Positions 46,894 to 59,097 of a DNA stretch of 64,000 nt are shown here, in pieces (positions within the stretch are counted from its first letter, which is position 1; each line of letters opens with the position of its first letter). Position numbers and translations under genes: made by a program. Source of the stretch: Thermothelomyces thermophilus ATCC 42464 (Eukaryota > Ascomycota > Sordariomycetes > Sordariales > Chaetomiaceae); assembly GCF_000226095.1 (NCBI RefSeq), contig NC_016472.1:6200001-6264000 (forward strand), written 5' to 3'. The notes under the pieces are model-generated. The model searched no databases. It worked only from the letters and a program-made list of their open reading frames with translations, and was not told the DNA's origin.

Positions 46894-47755
46894 TATAACC
46901 CCTATTCAGCTGGGATTTTGAACTGGACAGTGGCAAGCCCCACGTCACCAGCCCAGTTCTGCGTGCCCACTCGACAGTAGATTTATTACCAGCTTCTTCA
47001 TTCTTTCCCCCGTGCGAGTTCTCCAATTGCACGTTTGGCGTTCGGCGTTCGCTGGGACGGTCTCTGCCTTCTGTGTTGGGGCGTCTTGCACCATGCCCGC
47101 TGGTGCACGTTCGACTTTGGTCGAACAGGGACGCAAGAGTCCCGTGGGACATCAGGATGAGTGTTGTAGGAATGCGATACCCAGCTTCGTCAAAGCTTGT
47201 AAGAGTCGGTCCAGGACGAAGAGGGAGGGGCGAGGGCCTGGCGAAGAAGCAAGAAGCATCCGATCAACGTTGGGAAGAGTCTCGGCTACTTGAGAATAGC
47301 CGGTGGAGCAAGGAACGGGCGACATGATGTCCGTCAGCTGCTTCGCGGAAGCGGAGAGATATGAGCCGGAGCATAATGCACCGTATGCCATCCCGTTGTG
47401 GTTCTACGAGATCGAAGACCCAGTTGGTTATGACCGATAAACACTTAGTTCATGCTTGCGAATCAGCCTTGGCCTTATTGCGTCTGCCTCGTGGCGTCTG
47501 GATCTGAGGGTCAGAAGAATGGTTGACACTTTGAAGCTCAACAACGATTGCCAGAGAAGGAAATGCCTACGCGAACTTCATGCAAGCTCTTCTTTTTCTT
47601 TGCGGAAGGACATGGCGTGCAAAGCGCTTCGCTCTGCTGGGCTCGTTCTATTGAACAACGGCTGCGGTACTAGGTCTAATTCACCCAAATCCAAACATGC
47701 ACCAAGATTTACAAGCAATATCATATCCTAATAGTCTAATCGAGGTGTGCCAGTT
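46894..47755. other. Convergent intergenic region Red1-like / thioesterase
   Basis: This region presumably contains the two 3' UTRs. Frames of up to 93 codons show no similarity that I recognise. Confidence 0.45.
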
Positions 47756-49136
47756 TTACAATTTCGACTCGTTGCCCTTGGCAGCGGGCTGCTGGAGACG
47801 GACGAGCCCCTGGGTAGCGCAGTTAGCAAAGCTCTCTCTCCCCCCCCCCTTCTCACCCTCTCTGGGCCAGGAGAAAAAACACAAGGCAGCAAGGAAAAGG
47901 GAAAGAGCTCATACCTCTTGGACGCAGGTCGCGAGCAGCGTCCCGTCCTTGCTGAAGATCTTTTGCATGACCACGGCCCTCTCGTCGCCGGCCCAGGGGC
48001 TCTCCATCTCGGTCAGCATCCACTCGTCGGCGCGGACGCGGCGGGGTTCGTGGAAGTAGATGGTGTGGTCGAGGCTGACCATCATGCCGATGACGGGGCG
48101 GCCGGCCATCTCGCGGGGGTCGTCGCCCATGCCCTCCCACTGGTGCACGGTGCGGATCTTGGCCTGCAGGTCGGCCGGCAGGCGGTCGTACTCCTCGGGC
48201 GGGAAGGGGAACCGCCAGAGCCGGTGGATGCGCGTGATGGTGCCGATGAAGTAGCTGTCGGACACGTACGCGAGCGCCTCCAGCTGCGCCGCCACCCCGC
48301 CGCGGATCCGCCCCCGCGCCCGCACCCACTGCCGCGTCTTCTTGGACCCGGCCTTGTCGCCGCCGTCCGCCCCGTCGCTGACGATCTCGATCTTGGTCCC
48401 CTGGAACGGGCCCTGCGCCATCACCTCCGGCTCGTCGGCGTAGTCGTCCGGGGGAGGCCGCAGCGGCTGGCCGTCCGGCCCGCGCGGCATCTCGCTCGCG
48501 TGGCTGACGGTGCGGACGCCCCCGTTGTCGTTGCTGCTGCTGCTGCTGCTGGTGGAGGTGGGGGTGTCCCGGACAAAGGAGATGGTGGTGGTGAAGATGC
48601 AGCGGCCGCGCTGGCGGGCTTGGACGGTGCGGGTGGCGAAGGAGCGGCCGTCGCGGACCTGCTCGACGTGGAAGAGGATGGGCAGCTCGGAGGAGCCGGC
48701 CAGGAGGAAGTAGCAGTGGCAGGAGTGGACGAGGAAATCCGGCGCGACGGTGCGCTGCGCCGCGGCCAGGCACATGGCGATCACGGCGCCGCCATAGATG
48801 CCGCGGGCTCCCGGGGGGTGCCAGGGCTGGCGGGCGTTGGTGAAGATGTTCTGTACAGGTTGTCAGACTGAGCGAGGGATGTGCAAAAGGTACTACCAAT
48901 CAAGAAATTGCAATAGGAGAGAAAAAAAAAAAAAGGGGGGGGGGGAGGGGGGAGGAACCAGGGACTCCGGATGAGCACACGGCGCAGTACGTATGCACAA
49001 GGGGTATAGCTGCGTGCGCAGATGTCAAACTTACAGGACCCAGGACGGCCAGCTCGATCACCTCCAAGGCATTTTCAATCTGCGCCTTGTCGGGGTCCTC
49101 AGGAGGCGGCCGGAGCAATGTTGGACGGTCAGCCAT
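47756..49136 (-). CDS. Acyl-CoA thioesterase with peroxisomal SKL signal
   Basis: The coding sequence on the minus strand joins 49035..49136, 47915..48850 and 47756..47809 (363 aa). The enzyme hydrolyses acyl-CoA to free acid and CoA. It has the double hot-dog layout of TesB/thioesterase II. The N-terminal part contains NIFTNARQPWHPPGARGIYGGAVIAMCLAAA and the loop HSCHCYFLLAG. The second hot dog ends with MMVSLDHTIYFHEP, with the conserved Asp before His-Thr. Between them are a poly-Ser tract (from GCT repeats) and a linker rich in Asp, Gly and Pro. The last exon codes 17 residues ending in Ser-Lys-Leu, a PTS1 signal placing it in the peroxisome, where it would act with beta-oxidation. Intron 1 carries an A13-G11 homopolymer. 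The final intron has an in-frame TGA at its second codon. Confidence 0.9.
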
Positions 49137-50066
49137 CGTTAGTGTGAAGCCCGAAGCCCGATGTGGCCGGCCGAATGCAAGTCGGGCGGCGCTTAGTGGT
49201 CCTTGCGACGAAAGCAGCAGTTCCCGTCTACTCTGCGATCCTGAAGTGAGACGAAGCGACAGCAGCAGGACGGCAAGACCGAGTCGTCGTCGATGTCGGC
49301 GATGTGCAAAAGCGGTTAGCGGCTGAGATGCGAAGGGCACTGCGCTGGCCACGCTAATTGTTTGGTTAAACCACGTGTATTCCGTGCTCCAGAAAGGCGC
49401 CCTGGGTTTTTTCGTTTCTTTTTCTTTTCTTCTTTTCTTTTTTTTTGTCGACGCAATTCGCATGAACGTACGGATTCGAGGCCGAGATATCTATGGATGC
49501 TTGCGATTGATGCCATGTGGTACAGGGGCTGCAAAGCCCCACGCTCAGTTGCCGAGGTCTATCGGCACCGACTAGTTGTCAGTGATCGGAGCCAAGGAGG
49601 CCAAGAAGCGGGCCTAATGTCCCGAACTCCGTGCCATAATCCGCTGTGTCACGTCCATTGTTAGACAAGCTGGGCGCAATGCAGTTGGGACTTTGGTACT
49701 GTAATTACATACCTCATAATCATTCTTCAGAAGAATATCAATATTGCAGTCCTTTCATCGTTTAATGGCGGCATGCACCCATAAAGAACTTGCCAACCTC
49801 ACGACTACCTGTATGCACTCTTAGAAATCATTAAGGAAAAAAAGCGCTCGTATACCTAATTGGTAAGCGTAAGGCATAATTACTGCGTAATTAACGTAGG
49901 CGAAGGAGAGGAAAGGGATCTAAGGTGTCTACTCAAATGTTTCCTTTCCCATGTTTCTTGACATTTCGATCGAGGCTTTCTCTGCGGAGAATGATTATTG
50001 CAACGGAGTAAAGTGATTAATAATTAATTAGTCAACAAGCAACATGGCGCAGCACAACTACACAGG
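49137..50066. other. Transition from gene-rich to AT-rich DNA
   Basis: The first 500 bp are ordinary upstream sequence of the thioesterase. From about 49680 the sequence becomes AT-rich. No gene is recognised. Confidence 0.5.
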
Positions 50067-50345
50067 TCACGACAAACACGCTGCCGTGCTCTTTCCCCCT
50101 CTGCACCCCTCCGACGCCTTTCCCTGAGGAAATGCCTTAGACTGTGTCAGAAGCTGTAGAGCTTCTAAGAGTATTAGCCACATACGTGCCACAGCGTATA
50201 AGGCGTCGTTGCCAACGCTTTGGCCAGTTCCTTTGTCTATAAATATCAGTCGTTTTGTCTCCTTTATAGATAGTCTTAACAAGGCACTGTCTCCTTCGTA
50301 TAGCCACCTACTATAAACTGCTTTTAACGCTCCCGAAGCTCCCAC
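50067..50345 (-). other. Unidentified 92-codon open frame at the block edge
   Basis: This stretch has near-normal composition inside the left edge of the AT-rich block and is open on the minus strand (contains YSRWLYEGDSALLRL). I do not recognise the product. It may be an element fragment that escaped mutation, or chance. Confidence 0.25.
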
Positions 50346-50589
50346 TACGTTCGGCAGTTATAAGCCTGGCGCCTTGACTACTCCTTTACCGACGTATCTT
50401 TAATATTAGTAGTAGCTTTTTCTATTACAAACTCTCTTACCCTGCTTTAATACGCTTTCGACAACGTATTTGTCTATTATGTCCGAGATCCTAGTCAAGA
50501 CTTCTACGTGCCTTATAGGGCCTAGTTCCTAGAACTTGTAGTATATCGAACTATAGTCGTAGGCTAAGTTCGCTAGTATATAGGGATTC

Positions 50590-51491
50590 GTTAACCCTAA
50601 TGGCGACCGCGAGCCAGATCTGGAAGTTCTGTAGTGCCTAACCTATAAATAAGCTAGAGATAACCTTATCCTAGCTTCCTACGAATAACTTATAAAAGGA
50701 TTATTGCCTTCGATATCTATAGATTTAATACCTTCTAATATAGCCGTTATAGCCAAATTTATATAATTATAAGACTCTTTTTATAAAGACATTATATATA
50801 CTATAGACGTTAGTAAGCGGATAGGATAGCTATAATGCTAGCTAGTATATACTATGGATCCCAAACTTTACAAAGCTATAAAAGCGCGTAGGAAGAAGGA
50901 TATTAACCTTATTAGGGGGATCATCTAGGCGCTTCGCTCTATACTTACGCTATCTGTTATAACGCTCTATATAATGATTACCATATAATATATAACTAGT
51001 CTTAATATAGCCAAGCGTTTGGGAGTTAATCTATAGCGCTAGATTCGTAACTTTAATGTCGCCTTCTAGCAAGCTATCTAATATAACATCCTAGAAGTAT
51101 AGGGCGTATAAGGACTTTATACCTTTCTTAACGCTATCGCTATATATATCTTACTAACCTAGGTAGCAAACAAGAAGATAGAAATCAAGCTTGCTAATAG
51201 CATAGGATAGCCACTTCCGGAGCTTAGTACCCTCGTTATAATGGCCAAGATCCTAATTAATGACGACGTATAACCTAGAGTCTCTTAGAAGTATAGAATC
51301 TTCTCGATAACTTATACGCTAACACTTCCTATAGCTTAGAAGAGCGGTGAGGAGAGAGGTAGAGACTTATATAGAGACTCTTATAACGGTTAATAGCGTA
51401 ATACAAGATATTCTTATAAGTGTCTAAGACATCTATAGGATCTAGTAGACTACTATATACTTAAGTAAGCTGTCTACGGTAATAAGTAACG
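50590..51491 (+). mobile_element. Copia-type retrotransposon fossil, left part
   Basis: This AT-rich sequence shows gag-like resemblance and continues on the far side of the Gypsy insertion at 59098. It is interrupted exactly at the CTTGT target duplication. It is broken by very many changes and has no coding capacity. The left boundary is approximate, and no LTR of its own was identified. Confidence 0.5.
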
Positions 51492-51496
51492 CTTGT
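51492..51496. repeat. Target-site duplication CTTGT, left
   Basis: The five bases immediately before the 5' LTR are repeated exactly at 59093-59097 after the 3' LTR. Confidence 0.85.
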
Positions 51497-51947
51497 TGTC
51501 ACAGATAAGCATATAGACGGCCTGGCAGGCTATAGCTAGGACATAGGACATTCTAATAGCTAATTACTTAATAGACCAATTAGAAGATTATCACCGCCAA
51601 GACTAAGGTCTTCACTAGTAATAATAATATATCACCATCGACAATGTAGAATCACAGGGTAAAAGGAAAAATAGTACTAGTAATGACTATTAAAGAGGGA
51701 TAGACAATTATATATATATAGCTAGCTAACTAGTCACTTATTAGATAGACTTTAGGAGTTCACTAGTAATAGTAACCTATAATTATAATACTTATACCAA
51801 GCATTGCTAATTACTATAAGGGATAACTCTAGTGTTATTATAAACCCTTTAGCTTTACCAAATCCCTTAGACGACCTGCCTACTTGTCCCGCTTAATCTA
51901 CCTTTGTCTGAACCCTTTTAGAAGAAATCTGAGTTAGGTTTGTTACA
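51497..51947 (+). repeat. 5' LTR of the Gypsy element
   Basis: This 451-bp terminal repeat matches 58642-59092 apart from C/T and G/A differences. It contains a TATATATATAG stretch that is a plausible promoter region. Confidence 0.92.
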
Positions 51948-54900
51948 CGTTGCTATTACTCCCTTTGTTTTGTCATGATTTAGAACAGAGGTAACTTTGA
52001 CCTTGATATTAATATAGCTACTAATGTTATAGCTAAATAGCTGTTTACTTAGCTTAGTTAACTCTATTAGTAGATCTAGGAGTTAGACTAGAGAGATAAG
52101 GCTACTTAAGCCCGAATTAAGGAACTTAAGAATAGTGAAAAGCATTTATAGAAGTTAATTAATAAGGCTTATACTAAAATTAAGGCACTTAAGGGCGCTA
52201 AAGCGAGCTATATTAAGATTGAACTACCTAGCAAATATAGGGGAACTAAAGAGGATCTTATAAGATTCCTAATAAACCTTTAATCTTACTTCTAGCTTAA
52301 TGATAATAAGTTTCTAGATGATAAAGCTAAAGTTCTCTATATAGCTATAAGACTAGAGGGCAAGGTACTTAGATAGTTTGAGCCTATATAGAATAACTAC
52401 TTTATTGAGGAAGATAAAGATAACTAAGACGCGTTTACGTAAGTAGTCTTTCGATCCTATAACTATTTCGAAGAAGAGCTTTAAAAGGTTTTTAGTAATA
52501 AAGATAAGAAGATTTATATATAAGAAAGACTTACTAATCTCTAATGGACTGAGTTAATAGTCTTTTATACTATATAGTTTAGATAGGATATACTTAAGTC
52601 TTAGCTTAATAATAAAGCGTTAATATAACTATTTTATAATAGCTTAAAGGAAAAGGTTAAAGACAAGCTATATAAGTACGATTAGCCTAAGACCTTAGAT
52701 AAACATATTATATAAGCTATTAAAATCGATAATCGACTTTATATACGAGAGTAGTAAAAATAAGGCCAAATAAACGGAACTATAGTTAAGGCTAATAATA
52801 AGAAAAAGTAAGCGTACGTTAGTACCTTATATAGGACGTACTCTAGAGCTATAGATATAAATATAGCATAAAAGTAAGACCAGAAGAAGACGAGCAAAGA
52901 TAAGTCTAATGTTACCTACTATAACTATAGAAAGAAAGGGCACTATAAGCGAGAATGTCAAAGCCTAAAAAAAGAGTAAAAGATAGTCCCTAGAAAGGAA
53001 ATTACAGTTATTAACAAAACTACTAAGGATGTCATCGAAGTAACAGCTACGAGCTACGAAGATAGGGGCAGTGATATAGATAATCTTGGACACGACGGCA
53101 ACGGTAAAGACAAATAAGCACCGTACTCTAAACTAGTCACTATAGACCTAGAGATAGGTTTTGCCGAATAGGACATGGTAGGAGAATATGTACTACCAAT
53201 TTCGATTCTCCTAGCCTTAAGGTAATAGGGTTTTATAGTTATATAGAGGTAGGATAGATTGTAGATAACTGATACCTAAGGAATCGAAAGACCTAGACCT
53301 AATGTTCTATTCCTCTAGGAACAAATCGAATAATACTATAATAAAGTTTTCTAACTTAATATAGAACTACGTAAATAGGATAGGTACTTAACTTAACTTG
53401 CCTAATAGAGCGATAAGATAAAAGACAAAATAAGAGAACTCTAATATATTATAGAAACTATTAAAGGAAAATAGCCTATGATATATAATAGGCCTAATAG
53501 CTATACTAAGTACTTTAATAACTAGTAACTTAGTAACGACGTATAGAACCTAGAATACTAATTTATACGTATAAACCGCGGAAAAGACGAGCATATATAG
53601 GAAAGCTACTGGAAGAAATACTCCTACTTTAGCATTAGAGTACCTATAGTCTATATATAATAGGAAGGATTTAGGAAAGAATTCTAATACCTCCTAGGCA
53701 ACACTATATAACTATACCCTTGACATAAGGTATATATACAAGTGCCCTAGTTCTAGTATATGATATATAAATACTAATATTACCTCTATAACAAATTCGA
53801 AAACAATTATTAGCCGACCTGACAAGGAAATAAGGACAGAAGCCTCTACCCTATAGAATAGGTCTATAATATAGAAAACAGAGTAGCCGAATTGCTCTAG
53901 AAGATCGAAACCCGCGATCTAGAAGGCATTATAGTAGTTCTAAAACGAGCCTAGCCTAGGTACTACGGAATAGGACAAGACATATAGGACTCGTGCTAGA
54001 GTAACGATTGCCCCTATTATACGGACGAAAAGAAATCGCGAATTCGGGAGCTTTAGATAAAGCTATAGTATATACGACGAAAAGCAGAATAGACTTAATA
54101 GTAGGAAGCTATAAGCACTTAATGGTTTATAGAAATGAGCATGATCGACGAAGCTGCTATTAGCCAAACAACCGAAGAGGTTAGTACTAACCTAGGAAAC
54201 GGGTTAGGGCCCTTCGAGGGGCCTAGAAACTATTAACGCCTATGTAGCGGTAAGTAGTAGTATAATATAGGAGGAACTAGTGTAAGAGACCACTATATTA
54301 AGACCTCTTAGCAGAAATATAGGAAATCGCCGTAATCTTTAGATGACGGCGGTAAGATAAGCGACTATAAATAATAGCATAATGGAAATAGTATAAAATG
54401 CTTGTACTAGTAGATAGTAGAGTAGAGATAAACCTAATTTCGCTAACACTTGTAAATTAACTATAGATACTTTAGAGAATGAAGCAGAAGCATGGTATAG
54501 TTAAAGGGCTATTTCCGATGTAATGGGTATATAGGGAGACTAAACCAATTAATATTACTATAGTAGGAAAGACTATAGTGGTTATATTTAGTATTTTAGA
54601 TATAGGTAACGATAAAGATATAATATTAGGGTTACTATAGTATAAAGATTATAACCTAGATATTAGCTAGAAGAATAGTAGCTACCTATAACCCTAAATA
54701 GAGTTATATTTAACTAGTAAGATAGGGAGTATATAAGGATCGCGAGCAGATGATATTTAAGGGAAGGCATGTTCTACAGATCCATTGTAAAAGACAGATA
54801 GTAGCAGATAGACTACTATAGACTCTAGAAGAGGCAGTATAACGATATCGATATCATAATAGGAAGAACGAGCCGAATCGCTAATAGCTATTCTCTCTAT

Positions 54901-57900
54901 TAACAAATACAGAGCACTGTAATTAGAGTAGTAGGCTGAGATAGGAGAAATCGCTAGCATTGCTATAGACGGAACTAAGTTCGTATACTATTAGAAAACC
55001 GAGAGACAAGACAAGACTAGGGAAGTACTAAAGGAATACGAAGGACACCTGGTATTCAAACCGAAGTATCTAGAAGGATTACTAGAACACAGCCTATAGA
55101 ATTATAAGATTAAGCTTAAGGAAGGAGCATGACTAAAGTTCTTTAGGATTTACTATACGAGCTAGATATAGAACGAAGAACTTAAGCGATATTTAGAGGA
55201 AAACCTTTAAAAAGGATATATCTACCTATTAATATTGCTAGTAGGCTACCTAATCTTATTTATGCCTAAGAAAGATAGAAAGCTATAGTTATATATTAAC
55301 TATTAGTAACTTAATAAATAGACCGTGAAAAACCGATACCTATTACCGCTAATCTTATAGCTCTAAGATTAGTTAGTAGGAGCCTAATATTTTATATATC
55401 TTGACTTGCTATTAGCCTATAACTATATATAGATTAAAGAAGGTAATAAGTAGAAAATGGCCTTTAAGATACTCTATAGCTATTATAAGTACCTTGTCAT
55501 GCTATTTAGACTTACGAACGCGCTAGTAACGTTCTAAGCCCTAATTAATCAAGCTATCTAACCCTTTCTTGATAAATTTATAGTATATTATCTTGATAAT
55601 ATACTTATCTTCTTTAAGACGATAGATAAATACTAGAAGTACGTAAAAGTAGTGCTAGACGCGCTATATACGTATAAACTATTAATTAATAAAGAAAAGA
55701 GCGAATTCTATATTAGGAAGATAGTGTTTTTAGAATACGAAATATCCCTAGGACAAATCCAGATAGAACCCTTAAAGGTTAAAGCTATTAAGGAGTAGCT
55801 ACGACTAACATTAGTTATAGAAATACGAAGCTTCATCGGATTTACAAACTTCTATTAAATGTTTATTAGGAACTTTAGAGTGATTATACGACCTTTATAC
55901 GAACTTACTAAAAAGAACGCTAAATTCCAATGGGAAGAATAGCACGAGTAAGTATTTACGTAGATCTGCGATACTATTACTAAAGATCTAGTACTAGTAC
56001 TACTAGACCCTAAGAAGCCATTCGAGGTAGAAATAGACGCTTTAGACTACGCTATTAGAGGACAATTAGGATAACGAGACGAACAAGGAAAGCTATATCC
56101 TATAGCCTTCTTTTCAAAGAAGCTCGATAGACTACGTCTTAATTATCCGATCTATAATAAGGAACTACTTACGATTGTCAAAGCTTTTAAGGAATAGTGA
56201 CTATACCTTAGCAGTATAATTAAACCGGTATAAGTATATATGAATTATAAGAATTTACGATACTTTATAACGATAAAGAAGCTTAATAGATAATAAATAC
56301 GATAGGTAGAATTCCTTGTAGAATTTAATTTTAAGATCTGCTATAAGAAGGATAAAGAGAACGTACGAGTAGATATCTTAAGCTAACGAACAGATTATAT
56401 AGAAGGACAAACGGAAATAATACTACCGTTATTCAAAGAACGAATAGACAGAACGCTATATTATAAAACGCAGACACCTATAGAAGATAATCTACTTAAC
56501 TCGTTCCTAGAATGTTACGTAATCTTTCAAGAAAAAAAGGATTAACAAGGTATAGTATTAAGCAGTACCTGGACTACAAGTACCTAATGGAGTAGAAGAA
56601 AGAGATAGGAAACTCTAGTACCAAGGCAAAGTATATATCTATAACTAGGATCAATAGCTACGGATAATTCGAGAACTCTACAAGTCGAAACTTAGAGGAT
56701 ATAAAGGAGTTATAAAGACTGTTATATAAGTTAAGAAACACTACGACTTTCTATAGTTAATAGTATAGGTTAAGGAAGTCATACGGAACTACGACATTTG
56801 TAATCGAAGCAAAACGGCACGATATAAGCCGTATAGGCTACTTTAGCTATTGCTAATAGCTAACAAACTATGGAGCTTAGTTACGATAGACTTTATTATA
56901 AAGCTGCTAAAATCTAAAGATATAGCTATAGGAGTAACCTATAATAGTATTCTTACTATAGTAAATTGCCTAACTAAATAGATATACTTCTTTCCCTATA
57001 AGGAGTCCTAGATAGCTAAATAGCTAGCAGACGTAATCTATTGGTAAGTTATATTAGTATATGCTTGGCCGTAAGAATAGATTACCGACAGAGACACCAA
57101 GTTCGTATCAAAGTTCTAGCAAGCGTTAATGTAATAATTAAGCGTTAATAGCAAGCTATTAATAATATACTACCTATAGACTGACGGACAAACGGAGCGA
57201 CTAAACTAAGTTATTAAGTAGTACCTCCGCTCTTACATTAACTACTAGTAAGATAACTAGGTCATACTATTACTAATAGTATAACTCGCTTATAATATAA
57301 TACTAATAGAAACGACTAAAGTTATACCGTTCTTTACGAACTATAGATATAAAGCAGACCTTAGGTAAGGACTAGAAGTTATAGTGCTAAGAGTAGTAGT
57401 CAAAGCGAAACAAATATACGTACTATATAAGAAGCTTAAAAAAGAACTCGAGTATGTCAAGACTAGAATAAAGAACTACTATAATAAACATAGGCTTAAG
57501 GGACCTTGCCTAGAGAAGGGAGATAAAGTCTACCTGATTATACGAAACTTACGAACCAAACGACTAAATACGAAGCTAGACTTTAAGAAGGTTAGACCCT
57601 TCGTTATCAAAGAACGAATTTCGACATCTAATTACTAACTATCGTTACCGTCATCTATACGACTATAGATAAATGTTTTTTATATTTTACTTCTCGAACT
57701 AGTACCAAAGAACGCTAAGGTTATTACATATATCGAAGTAAAGGATAAAGAGGAAGAATAGGATATCAAAGAAATTCTAGATTTATATATTATTAATAGA
57801 GAACTATAATACCTAGTTAAATAGCTTGATTTCGGACTAAAAGATAACTTATGAGAACTAATTAAGAATTTAAACTGCCCTAAGAAACTAGAATAGTTCT

Positions 57901-58641
57901 ACTAGTAGAACCTAGATCGACTAAAGGAAAACCTAGGACAGAACCAAAGACGACGCCCTAGTCGATAGTATCGACGGTATCATTAATCTCTGACGAGGGT
58001 ATAGTAGGCGCCTCTTGCTACTCTTGCCGCTTAACCGCCTCTAACTCGTCTAAGGTCGATAAACTATATACTACTATATCGGCACCTTTCTCTACCAAAA
58101 ACTCCTTCTATTGACGAAGACGCTAGAGCTATATAAGCTTTTTAGATAACTTGTGTTAGGCTTCTTCTAGATAGCGTTAGGATTTATCTAGCTTAAGTTC
58201 GGTACGACGTTTAATATCCTTGACATAATGTTGCTCCTAAAGAATACGATCTACTAGAATAAACATTAGGAATTATAGTACTAAAAAAAAAAGGGAAACG
58301 AGCTTATAGAAAGAAAGCGGGATGCTAGAGCTATTATAAGAACAACCTTGATAAATATAGGCCTTATAACGCTTTATATGTATAATCATTTTATAGATAA
58401 GGCCTTACGATGTGTACCAAGAGCAAGGCATAACGATAAAACCATTCTTAGTAATATTCTAAACAAGAGAAGCATAGTAACGTATAGAATATAACTTTTA
58501 TTTCTCTATAGATATTTTATTAATATAGTAACTATAACATAGAAACAGGAAGAATGTAGTACTTATAAGCGAAGGGTATTAGCACTATTTAAAATAGCCT
58601 AAGAAGGCTTTCAGGTCGAAAGCCTTAAAGGAGGGGCATCG

Positions 58642-59092
58642 TGTTACAGATAAGTATATAGACGGCCTAGCAGGCTGTAGCCAGGACGCAGGACATTCTA
58701 ACAGCCAATCACTTAACAGACTAATCAGAAGATTATTACCGCCAAGACTAAGGTCTTTACTAGTGATAATAACATGTTACCGTCGACAACGCGGAATCAC
58801 AGGGTAAAAGGAGAAATGATACTAGTAATAACTATTAAAGAGAGACAGACAATTGTATATATATAGCTAGCTAGCCAGTTACTTGTTAGGTAGACTCTAG
58901 GAGTTTACTAGTAATAGTAACCTATAATTATAGTACTTATACTAAGCATTGCTAATTACTATAAGAGATAACTCTGGTGTTATTATAAACCCTTTGGCTT
59001 TACCAAATCCCTTAGACGACCTGCCTACTTGTCCTACTTAATCTACCTTCGTCTAAACCCTTTTAGAAGAAGTCTAAGTTAGGTTCGTCACA
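58642..59092 (+). repeat. 3' LTR of the Gypsy element
   Basis: This 451-bp partner of the 5' LTR lies just after a polypurine tract and ends with the CTTGT duplication. Confidence 0.92.
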
Positions 59093-59097
59093 CTTGT
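59093..59097. repeat. Target-site duplication CTTGT, right
   Basis: This is an exact copy of 51492-51496 and defines the insertion point. Confidence 0.85.

Larger units (their letters stand above)
51497..59092 (+). mobile_element. Chromodomain Gypsy (Ty3) LTR retrotransposon fossil, full length
   Basis: The element is 7596 bp long, bounded by two 451-bp LTRs that start TGT and end ACA, and flanked by the 5-bp duplication CTTGT. Internal blocks resemble, in order: gag with a zinc knuckle (about 52.9 kb), protease, reverse transcriptase (around 55.2-55.7 kb), RNase H, integrase (about 56.6-57.6 kb) and a chromodomain-like tail (about 57.75-57.9 kb). This order identifies Metaviridae, chromovirus branch. 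A purine-rich tract (AAAGGAGGGG) precedes the 3' LTR. The structure looks complete, but the coding content is destroyed by RIP, with breaks numbering in the many tens or more. It inserted into a Copia-type element. LTR divergence cannot date it, because the differences are RIP-type transitions. Confidence 0.9.

Noticed and set aside
48528-48553. GCT microsatellite as an independent repeat feature
   Set aside because: It lies in the thioesterase coding region and simply encodes the poly-Ser tract.
47747-48871. 374-codon plus-strand frame
   Set aside because: It is antisense to the thioesterase, with Ala/Gly/Asp-rich shadow composition.
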